Source: Saprospiraceae bacterium (GTDB taxonomy: Bacteria; Bacteroidota; Bacteroidia; Chitinophagales; Saprospiraceae). From it: 64,000 bases of DNA. The stretch spans positions 1-64,000 of the forward strand of contig JADJVK010000054.1 of the NCBI GenBank assembly GCA_016710625.1. Reading direction: 5' to 3'. Positions 33,600-41,602 of this stretch are shown here, piece after piece; the stretch's first letter is position 1; every line of letters begins with the position of its first letter. The notes under the pieces were generated by a model. The model saw nothing but the letters and a program-made list of their open reading frames with translations, was not told the DNA's origin and searched no databases. The position numbers and the translations under genes were made by a program.

Positions 33600-36500
33600 A
33601 ATTTAATTCTTATACTAAAAATCCTGTATTTGATGTTATTGATTTTTCAAACACAACGAATTCAGTTAAATTAAATAGAATATCCAATATTCCAATTAAT
33701 TTAAATAATGGAGATACAATAGTAACAATTAAATTGAATGTATTAAAAGGCGGAATTTCGCCAATTAATATATTGAACTCTAATGCTTTAGCTTTTGGTA
33801 CACCACCAATTAGTTATGTGATAGTTACACAAAATAATCAAGTTCAAATTATTGATACAATTAAGCCAGTAATTACTGGATGTCCAACTGACATGAAGTT
33901 CCAATTAGTATCTTGTGATACAACTGTAACTTGGGCTGCACCTGTTGCTTCAGATAATTGTGGAATAAAAAGTTATGAATCAAATTATCATTCTGGTGAT
34001 AAATTTGGTGTAGGTAACTTTAAGGTTGTTTATAATGTTGAAGATGTAACTGGATTGAAAGATTCATGTGAATTTACTATAACAGTTGTCGATACAATTG
34101 CTCCTGTTATTAATAATTGTGTGGTTGGTGGAGTAATAGCTTTCACACCTAAAGATACATGTGGTGCAATAGTTTCTTGGAATACTATTACTGCTACTGA
34201 TGAATGTTCTGTTGGTTTGACTTTAACTTCAAATTACCAACCAAATACTTTGTTCAATGAAGGTTCTACAACAGTAATATATACAGCTACAGATGCTCAA
34301 GGTAATACAAAAACTTGTTCATTTGTTGTAGCTGTAATTGATAATAGACCTCCTGTATTTACCACTGATTGTCCAAAAGATACAATAGTAAAAACGGATT
34401 TAGGTTCTTGTTCGACTGCTGTTTCTTGGGTGATGCCTTCTGCAATTGATAATTGTAGTGGAAATGATGTAACTGTGAAATCGGATAGTATTAACGGTCA
34501 AAAGTTTGGTATTGGTTTACATACAGTTACTATTACAGCAAGAGATACCGTTAGTCCAAATGGAAATGTTGTTAGTTGTTCTTTCAATATTTTAGTAAAG
34601 GATGAAGAGGCACCAACAATTTTATCTTGTGTAAAAGATACAATAATAACAGCGCCATTAGGTTCTTGTGATGCGATTTTCTCTTGGAATAATCCGATAG
34701 CTATTGACAATTGTGATAATTCAATCACTTTCCAATCAGATAGTTTGAAAGGTGGCGTATTTACTTCTGGATCACATGTTATCACTGTTTTTGCATTTGA
34801 TGATGCTTTAAACACAAGTAGTTGTTCTTTCAAATTAACAGTGATAGGTAATGTTCCTCCTGTTTTTGTAGATTGTCCAGCAAATATTACAGTTAATGCA
34901 AATGTTGGAGATTGTAAATTACCAGTAAACTTTAAATTACCTACTGTTTTAGGATCTTGTAATGATGTTACAACTGATTTATTGTATTCACATTTACCAA
35001 ATGATACTTTTAATGTTGGTATAACAAATGTAAGATTGATAGCAATTTCAAATAATGGATTATCAGATACTTGTGATTTTACGATTCAAGTGAAAGACCA
35101 AGACAATCCACAAATTTTAAATTGTCCAAGTAATCAGATAATTACATTACCAGCAAATCAATGTGATACAGCATTTATATTACCAAAAGTTGACGCTGCT
35201 GATAATTGTGATAAAAATTTAATTATTACAACTTCAACAACGCCTACTTTAAATAATGGTAAGTTTTTAGTTGGCACCACTCAAGTAAATGTTGAAGTAA
35301 CTGATAATTCAGGTAATAAAGCGAATTGTACTTACAATGTTGTTGTAAATGAAGTTACAAAACCGACGATAACAAATTGCCCAGCAGATGTAACGGTTAC
35401 TGCTTTACCATTGTCATGTAAAGGGTTGGCTACTTGGCCCACAATTAGTGCAACAGATAATTGTGATAATGCAGTTAAAATAGTTTCAAGCATAAATATT
35501 GGGGACACATTGTCTGTAGTTAAAACTCCAATTGAGGTGGTTGCAACGGATGCTTCAGGCAATACAGATACTTGTAGATTTAATATAATTGTTAATGGAA
35601 CAATTCCACCTACTTTCACGAAATGTCCTTCAGATATAACAGCTTCTGCTGACCCAATAACTTGTGCAAGCATAGTTGGTTGGGAATTACCTGAGGCTGT
35701 TTCAAATTGTGGTGGAACTATTACTTACAAATCAGATCGTTTACCAAATTCATATTTCCCATTAGGTACCACAACTGTTACTTATGTCGCTAAAGATGTT
35801 TCTGGAGATTCATCAATTTGTAAATTTAATATTACTATAGTTGATAATACAAAACCAGTTATTACTGGTTGTCCAAAGGATACCATTAAATTATTTGTAA
35901 CTGGAACTTGTAATGCAATAGGAGATTGGGTAGAGCCAGTTGCATTGGATAATTGTACTTCAGTAAAGATTTCAAGCAATATTAAACCACCTGCTGTATT
36001 TAACTTAGGTAATACAGAGATTTTATATGTTGCTGTTGATAGCATGAATAATAGTGATACTTGTAGATTTATAGTTTCTGTTCTTGATACGATCCGACCA
36101 TATATCAATGGTTGTCCTCAAGATATAACTGTTTACTATGATGTAAATGCTGGAGGAGGTGTTCCAACATGGATTCCGCCGACTATAACTGATAATTGTT
36201 CAGGTTTTACTGTTTCTGCAAATTATAATCCTGGTGATACATTACCATGTTATGATACAAAAGTTATTTATACTGGTGTAGATAGTTCAGGTAATGTAAG
36301 TATTTGTACATTTAATGTTCATGTTGCGGATACGATTCCACCTACAATAGTAAATTGTCCGAAAGATTTGACAATAAATGCAATTTTAGATTCTTGTATA
36401 GGTGTTTTAAATTGGACACCGCCAAGTGTTTATGATAATTGTACTGTTAATGTAAAGGTGATTTCAAATTTAGCACCTAATGATACGGTAGGTGTTGGCG

Positions 36501-37687
36501 TTCATACTGTAACTTACACTGCAATAGATAGTTCTGGAAATATAACTATATGTAAATTTGATGTAACTGTTATAGAATCTGTTTTACCAAATATAACTTG
36601 TCCAAAACCTATTGTGGTTACTCAAGATGGTAGAATAATTATTGATACATCAAAAGTTATTATTTCCACAGTACAAAATTCTAATTGTAAAGAGGTGCAA
36701 ATCAATTTCTTAGAACCAATTGGAACTGATAATTGTGGAGTAGATACAACATTTGCTTTAGGATTGTTAAAATCGGGAGGAAGTTTCCCAATTGGAGATA
36801 CATTCATACTTTATAGAGTATTTGATTTGAGTGGAAATTTTGCAACATGTAGATTTGATATTAAAGTATTTCCGATCGAAGCACCTAAGATATCAACTTC
36901 TGATACAATTGTTTGTGAAGGAAACATGTTCCAATTGTTTGCAGATTCTATAAAAGGAACAAATGCAACATTCAATTGGTTTGGTCCAGGATTTACATCA
37001 AATATTCAGAATCCAAAGATTTTGAATATGGAAATAAATAAAACTGGTTATTATTTTGCACAAACGAATATCAATGGTTGTTTATCTAAATTCTCAGATT
37101 CCATTTATATCGATATTTTAACCAAACCAATAGCTTCACCTGATTCTGATACAATTACGAATAAAGGTAAAGTAGATGTTTTGGTGATTAAAAATGATTT
37201 GATAAGGGCTGGTCACAATTATACAATAACTGTAATTACTCCACCGCTACATGGAACTGCAACTGTATTGAATGATACTACAATTCAATATATGCCTACA
37301 GATTCATTCTATATCGGACAGGATGTATTTAAATATATGTTATGTTATGAGGATTGTCCTTCATTATGTACAGAAGCATTGGTGACAATAAATGTGAAAA
37401 CAAACGTTCCAGGTTGTCCTGTGCCTACTGTAATTACATCTAATGACGATGGTTCAAATGACTTATTGGTAATACCGTGTTTGACTGGAAAAGAACAAAG
37501 TGAAATCATCATCTTTAATGAGTGGGGAGATAAGATATTCCAATCAGCACCATATTATCAGAATTGGTGGAATGGAACATACAAGAATCAACCTGTGCCA
37601 GATGGAACCTATTACTATATCTTCTTTGAAGATAAGAGTGATCCGACTAAGTCTGCTCAAAAAGGATATATTACTGTATTTAGATAA
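33548..37687 (+). CDS. Giant T9SS type B protein, part 3: HYR array and CHU_C sorting domain
   Basis: 1379 codons in frame 2, coding from about 33527. It completes the seventh cohesin-like domain, then has about twelve tandem HYR repeats of a second subtype (CPxDxx, xxxxCxxxxxWxxPxAxDNC, GxTTVTYxAxD...xTCxFxIxV). An Ig/PKD-like domain (SDTIVCEGNMFQLFADS) and a cadherin-like/'big' domain (KGKVDVLVIKNDL...) follow. It ends with the gliding-motility-type CHU_C (type B) T9SS signal (NEWGDKIFQ, WNGTYKNQPVPDGTYYYIF, KGYITVFR). With one base restored at each lesion the whole gene (29086-37687) encodes 2867 residues. Type B cargo usually needs a SprF-like partner, and one is encoded directly downstream. 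Confidence 0.85.
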   Translation: MEVTSISSEIQWDNSILEFNSYTKNPVFDVIDFSNTTNSVKLNRISNIPINLNNGDTIVTIKLNVLKGGISPINILNSNALAFGTPPISYVIVTQNNQVQIIDTIKPVITGCPTDMKFQLVSCDTTVTWAAPVASDNCGIKSYESNYHSGDKFGVGNFKVVYNVEDVTGLKDSCEFTITVVDTIAPVINNCVVGGVIAFTPKDTCGAIVSWNTITATDECSVGLTLTSNYQPNTLFNEGSTTVIYTATDAQGNTKTCSFVVAVIDNRPPVFTTDCPKDTIVKTDLGSCSTAVSWVMPSAIDNCSGNDVTVKSDSINGQKFGIGLHTVTITARDTVSPNGNVVSCSFNILVKDEEAPTILSCVKDTIITAPLGSCDAIFSWNNPIAIDNCDNSITFQSDSLKGGVFTSGSHVITVFAFDDALNTSSCSFKLTVIGNVPPVFVDCPANITVNANVGDCKLPVNFKLPTVLGSCNDVTTDLLYSHLPNDTFNVGITNVRLIAISNNGLSDTCDFTIQVKDQDNPQILNCPSNQIITLPANQCDTAFILPKVDAADNCDKNLIITTSTTPTLNNGKFLVGTTQVNVEVTDNSGNKANCTYNVVVNEVTKPTITNCPADVTVTALPLSCKGLATWPTISATDNCDNAVKIVSSINIGDTLSVVKTPIEVVATDASGNTDTCRFNIIVNGTIPPTFTKCPSDITASADPITCASIVGWELPEAVSNCGGTITYKSDRLPNSYFPLGTTTVTYVAKDVSGDSSICKFNITIVDNTKPVITGCPKDTIKLFVTGTCNAIGDWVEPVALDNCTSVKISSNIKPPAVFNLGNTEILYVAVDSMNNSDTCRFIVSVLDTIRPYINGCPQDITVYYDVNAGGGVPTWIPPTITDNCSGFTVSANYNPGDTLPCYDTKVIYTGVDSSGNVSICTFNVHVADTIPPTIVNCPKDLTINAILDSCIGVLNWTPPSVYDNCTVNVKVISNLAPNDTVGVGVHTVTYTAIDSSGNITICKFDVTVIESVLPNITCPKPIVVTQDGRIIIDTSKVIISTVQNSNCKEVQINFLEPIGTDNCGVDTTFALGLLKSGGSFPIGDTFILYRVFDLSGNFATCRFDIKVFPIEAPKISTSDTIVCEGNMFQLFADSIKGTNATFNWFGPGFTSNIQNPKILNMEINKTGYYFAQTNINGCLSKFSDSIYIDILTKPIASPDSDTITNKGKVDVLVIKNDLIRAGHNYTITVITPPLHGTATVLNDTTIQYMPTDSFYIGQDVFKYMLCYEDCPSLCTEALVTINVKTNVPGCPVPTVITSNDDGSNDLLVIPCLTGKEQSEIIIFNEWGDKIFQSAPYYQNWWNGTYKNQPVPDGTYYYIFFEDKSDPTKSAQKGYITVFR

Positions 37688-37709
37688 TTGTGTGTCAATA
37701 GCTTAAATA

Positions 37710-38705
37710 ATGATTATTATGAAAAATTTAAATATTTATATAAAAAGAGTTACATATAGTTTAGTGTTTTTATTTTTTGCTTTGAACATTTTTGCTCAGC
37801 AAGAAAACCACTTCACACAATTTATGTACAATAAGCTTTTGCTAAATCCTGCATTTGCAAGTGCTAGAGAAGTTGCTTCAATTTCTGGAATCTATAGAAA
37901 CCAATGGCTAGGTTTCAATGGTGCTCCTAAAGCAATGTTATTAAGTTTTGATGCTCCTTTTTTCAATAATAGAGTAGGATTTGGAATGAATCTTGTGAGT
38001 GAACAAAAAGGGATTACTAAAAAGTACTATGCTAGTTTAGCTTATTCTTATAGTATCGTTAGAACTGAAGATATTGCTTTTAGAATTGGATTGCAAGGAG
38101 TTTTAAGAAATTACAATTTAGATTTTACAGGTTCCGACCAGTTTTATATTGATAATCCATTTTTGGATCCATCCATTCAATATAATTCAAAAATTTCTCA
38201 AATTAGAGGAAATGTAGGTGTCGGTGTATATTTTGATTACAAAGAGTTTTTCTTTGGTGCATCAGTACCAAATTTATACAAAAATGTAATTGGGATAAAT
38301 AAAACAACCAATACAGAAATAGCAGAGGAATTTCAACATTTTTATCTAATGTCGGGATTTTTGTTGCCATTGTCTGAAAAGATATTTTTAAAACCATCTG
38401 GTATATTAAAGTTTGTTAAAAATGCACCTATTGATTTTGATTTGAATTTAAGTTTGTTTTTCAATAATAGATTTAGCATTGGTGGGTCTTATAGAGATGG
38501 AGATTCGGTGGATTTTACAACTTTTATGCAAGTGACAAAGAATTTAGGTATTGGAGCAGCATATGATTTTACTACTTCAGAGTTATCTAAATATAATAAT
38601 GGAAGTATTGAAGTATTGTTAAGATATGATTTTGGAAGTGGAGCATCGAAATCCAAATTTGGAAAAGATATTCAAAACTTATCCAATCCAAGATTCTTTT
38701 TTTAA
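37710..38705 (+). CDS. PorP/SprF family type IX secretion membrane protein
   Basis: 331 residues from 37710; an ATG at 37719 (MKNLNIYIKRV) gives a more regular signal peptide and may be the true start. The family's N-terminus is clear: ENHFTQFMYNKLLLNPAFAS, then IYRNQWLGFNGAPKAMLLSFD. The rest is a 14-strand-like outer-membrane barrel with alternating residues, ending in Phe. Proteins of this family assist secretion or surface attachment of T9SS cargo bearing type B (CHU_C) tails, as sprF does for sprB in Flavobacterium. The 22-nt gap to the giant gene supports co-transcription and a dedicated partnership. Confidence 0.92.
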   Translation: MIIMKNLNIYIKRVTYSLVFLFFALNIFAQQENHFTQFMYNKLLLNPAFASAREVASISGIYRNQWLGFNGAPKAMLLSFDAPFFNNRVGFGMNLVSEQKGITKKYYASLAYSYSIVRTEDIAFRIGLQGVLRNYNLDFTGSDQFYIDNPFLDPSIQYNSKISQIRGNVGVGVYFDYKEFFFGASVPNLYKNVIGINKTTNTEIAEEFQHFYLMSGFLLPLSEKIFLKPSGILKFVKNAPIDFDLNLSLFFNNRFSIGGSYRDGDSVDFTTFMQVTKNLGIGAAYDFTTSELSKYNNGSIEVLLRYDFGSGASKSKFGKDIQNLSNPRFFF

Positions 38706-38741
38706 TCGATCGTAGTTAATAATTTTTTAATTCGTAGAATT

Positions 38742-41009
38742 ATGTTTTCAAAAAAATACTTAATCTTAATAATATTAATTCTGAATATCCAATTTGTTAT
38801 GTTTGGTCAGAACAAATCAGGTGTGGAATTAATGAATGAGTCAACTATTAACACTGATCAATTAGAATTTAGTCCAACTTTTTATGAAGATGGAATAATT
38901 TTCATATCTAACAAACCTGTTAAAGATAAAGAAATTGTTGACAAAAGAATTGATAAGAATGTAATGTCAATTTTTATTGCTCGAAGAGGATTAGATGGCG
39001 TACTAAAACCATCCGAACCATTTTCGTTCGAATTAACAAGTAAATTACATGAAGGTCCTCTTTGCTTTGATAAAACTGCTGATAATGTTTATTTTACTAG
39101 AAATAATATTATCAAAGGTAGGGTTGAAAATGCAAAAGATGGATATACTAAGTTGGGAATTTACACTTCAGAAAAAGTAGCTGGGAAATGGAGCGAAGTT
39201 AGAGAATTGCCTTTCAACAATAGAGAATATGATTTTTGTCACCCTTCCATTTCTATAGATGGCGAGAAAATATTTTTCTCCTCTAATAGACCTGGAGGAT
39301 ATGGAGGAATGGATTTGTATTATTCTCAAAAGATAAACGGCAAATGGAGCGAACCAGTAAATTTGGGACCAACCATTAATACTGAAAAAAACGAAGCATT
39401 CCCTTTTATTCATGCTGATGGAACTTTGTTTTTTGCATCCAATAAGAGTGGAGGAAAAGGTGGTTTTGATTTATATTTTGCAAAATCTAAAGCTGACGAT
39501 TTGTGGCAAGACCCTGTTGCTATGAGTAACGATTTCAACAGTGAAACAGATGATTTCGGTTTAATAGTTGATTTGGACTTGAAAAACGGATATTTTACTT
39601 CAGGAAAAAGTGGTGGAAAAGGTTTAGATGATATTTATAGTTTCCACACAGATGGTAAAATTACAGAACCACAAGAATCAGGAAAACCAGGAGAAGAAAT
39701 TATGTTCTTCACTGCTGATAAAGTAACTGGTAGCGAATTGGAAGGCGCTGATATTTCTGTGATGAGTACGGATGATTTATCAAGTGTTGTTACAGATGAA
39801 AATGGAAATGTGATATCTTTAGGTAATGGAAAAATGACTCCTGTAGAAGCGACTGTTGAAGGAACAGATGCAGAAGGAAAGAGAAAATTAAAGTTAGCTA
39901 AAGATAAGAATTATGTAGTTACTGTTAAGAAACCTGGTTATAAGACAAAGCAATTTGTTGTCAAGAAAAATGATCAACGAAAAGAGATGATGACTTTGCT
40001 TGAAAAAGCAGACGATTGCATTACAGTTAATGGTTTTGTTATGGGAAGTAAGAAAAATCCACTTCCTGGTGCAACAGTTTTAATTAAGGATAATGCTAGT
40101 GGTGAAACGCAAACCTATACAACAGATTTGAAAGGTAATTTCAATTTTTGTTTGACTTGTAACAAAGATTATACGATTACTGCAAGTAATGATAATTACA
40201 TTTCAGCAAGTACAACAGTTTCTACTAAAGATAAAGAATGTAAACCAAGTACAATTGTTTCTGCAAATTTAGTGCTATCTACTTTAGGTGCTCCTGAGCA
40301 CTTAACTGAAGGAAGTACATTTGAGTTGAAAAACATCTATTATAATTTTAATGATGCGACGCTTCGACCTGATGGCAAAAAGGATTTAGATGTTTTAGCT
40401 TCTTTAATGAAGCGATACCCAACCATGGAAATCGAATTGGGTTCGCATACTGACTCAAGAGGAAGTGCTGAATACAACAAGAATTTATCGCAAAAAAGAG
40501 CTGATAACGTTGTAACTTATTTAGTTTCAAAAGGAATTGATAAAAAGAGAGTTACAGCAATGGGTTATGGGGAATCAAAATTAAGAAATCAATGTGCTGA
40601 TGGAGTAAAATGTTCAGAATTCGATCACCAATTGAATAGAAGAACTGAAGTTAAAATAACGAAGGCACCAAGTGATGAAGATATCGATTTACCAGAATTC
40701 TTGTCAGAAAAGAATTTAATTGGTGGTGGATTGGGCTCTACTGGTGTAATAGCAACTTTATACAATTCAATGGATAATTTGAAAGGTGATTTTGCAATAA
40801 TTGCAGGTTCTTTTGAAAATGAATCCAATGCTAAAAAACAAGTTGAGATATTAGCTAAAAATGGTTTTGATGGTGCTACTATTGTAAAACCTGAAAATTT
40901 CAGATTCAACCGTGTTGTAGTTGAAAGAGTAGCTACTATCAAAGAGGCTAGGGCTTTAGTAGTAAAATTGAAAAACAAAGGGTTACCATCCTTTTTGTTG
41001 AGAGCATAA
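38742..41009 (+). CDS. OmpA-family protein with PD40 propeller and C-terminal SPOR domain
   Basis: 755 residues with a signal peptide (1-22). Residues about 35-310 contain WD40-like/PD40 propeller blades (PSISIDGEKIFFSSNRPGG, FPFIHADGTLFFASNKSGG, YFTSGKSGGKG). A domain of about 130 residues and a carboxypeptidase-regulatory-like domain (about 430-510) follow. The OmpA peptidoglycan-binding domain (about 535-640) has YYNFNDATLRPDG, LGSHTDSRGSAEYN and LSQKRADNVVTYL. The C-terminus (about 680-755) looks like a SPOR domain (DFAIIAGSFENESNAKKQVE). It probably anchors the secretion/adhesin complex to the cell wall, like PorE-type proteins. It is the last gene of the adhesin-SprF-OmpA unit. Confidence 0.9.
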   Translation: MFSKKYLILIILILNIQFVMFGQNKSGVELMNESTINTDQLEFSPTFYEDGIIFISNKPVKDKEIVDKRIDKNVMSIFIARRGLDGVLKPSEPFSFELTSKLHEGPLCFDKTADNVYFTRNNIIKGRVENAKDGYTKLGIYTSEKVAGKWSEVRELPFNNREYDFCHPSISIDGEKIFFSSNRPGGYGGMDLYYSQKINGKWSEPVNLGPTINTEKNEAFPFIHADGTLFFASNKSGGKGGFDLYFAKSKADDLWQDPVAMSNDFNSETDDFGLIVDLDLKNGYFTSGKSGGKGLDDIYSFHTDGKITEPQESGKPGEEIMFFTADKVTGSELEGADISVMSTDDLSSVVTDENGNVISLGNGKMTPVEATVEGTDAEGKRKLKLAKDKNYVVTVKKPGYKTKQFVVKKNDQRKEMMTLLEKADDCITVNGFVMGSKKNPLPGATVLIKDNASGETQTYTTDLKGNFNFCLTCNKDYTITASNDNYISASTTVSTKDKECKPSTIVSANLVLSTLGAPEHLTEGSTFELKNIYYNFNDATLRPDGKKDLDVLASLMKRYPTMEIELGSHTDSRGSAEYNKNLSQKRADNVVTYLVSKGIDKKRVTAMGYGESKLRNQCADGVKCSEFDHQLNRRTEVKITKAPSDEDIDLPEFLSEKNLIGGGLGSTGVIATLYNSMDNLKGDFAIIAGSFENESNAKKQVEILAKNGFDGATIVKPENFRFNRVVVERVATIKEARALVVKLKNKGLPSFLLRA

Positions 41010-41012
41010 ATG

Positions 41013-41053
41013 AAAAAAAAAAGAGTTTGAAGCAATTCAAACTCTTTTTTTTA
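41013..41053. terminator. Bidirectional terminator between convergent genes
   Basis: The stem AAGAGTTTGAA / TTCAAACTCTT (41021-41031 with 41036-41046) has a GCAA loop, flanked by an A10 run upstream and a T8 run downstream, so it serves 38742-41009 on the plus strand and 41051-41422 on the minus strand. Confidence 0.9.
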
Positions 41054-41422
41054 TACAAAATCTTTGTCGTTCCAATATTTTTTTACTGTTTCTGGTTCTT
41101 TTTTAGGTTGATTCAAATCAAGTGGGGTATCTTCATTATTTTCAAAAAGAACCTGTTTTTTTCTTTGTTTTTGCTTGATATTATCTTCTAAATAATCTTC
41201 ATTCCAAATTTCATGTTTAATAAAATTCATAGTTTTAAATAAAATAGCTATCCCCCAAAAGAAAAATACAGCTTTCCACCAATTTGCATGATGATTAGTA
41301 GCCATATTAATCACAAAGCATAAAAAACTAGTTGATAGCCAAGAAAAAACGGATTGGAAATACTTATTTCTTCTTTTCAACCTTATTTTTGAAGTATAAT
41401 CAATTCTATTTTCCAAAATCAT
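41051..41422 (-). CDS. 2TM domain protein
   Basis: 123 residues. A basic N-terminal stretch (RLKRRNKYFQSVFSW) leads into two membrane helices (about 25-42 and 50-66) joined by a short NHHANWW turn. This layout matches the Bacteroidota 2TM domain. A charged C-terminal tail of about 50 residues follows, including KQKQRKKQ. The function of the family is unknown. It is a single gene convergent with the OmpA-family gene. Confidence 0.7.
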   Translation of the reverse strand: MILENRIDYTSKIRLKRRNKYFQSVFSWLSTSFLCFVINMATNHHANWWKAVFFFWGIAILFKTMNFIKHEIWNEDYLEDNIKQKQRKKQVLFENNEDTPLDLNQPKKEPETVKKYWNDKDFV

Positions 41423-41579
41423 TTCTTTTTTGTTGTCAAATTTAATTCTATTTACAAAATTAACAAAAGGAAGACGACGACAATATATTTTTTATCGACA
41501 TAACTAATTTTTATTCCGATGACTAAAATATTTTTTTAGCTTCGCCCTCATTAAATAGGGTAATTCCGTAATCTTGCAC

Positions 41580-41587
41580 TATATTTG
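41580..41587 (+). promoter_or_regulatory. Bacteroidota -7 box TATATTTG of the penicillin-acylase gene
   Basis: Exact TAnnTTTG match, 15 nt before the ATG at 41603. It overlaps a possible TTG start at 41585 and thereby argues for the ATG. Confidence 0.6.
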
Positions 41588-41602
41588 GTCAAAATTTTTC
41601 AT

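Noticed and set aside
21612..37687. CRISPR-like or satellite DNA repeat
   Set aside because: Repetition is at protein level (HYR and cohesin units of about 80-140 residues) with strongly diverged DNA; there are no short identical repeats with regular spacers.
41585..41602. TTG start for the penicillin-acylase gene
   Set aside because: It overlaps the -7 box TATATTTG at 41580-41587, so it cannot be in the transcript; the ATG at 41603 also gives a better signal segment.
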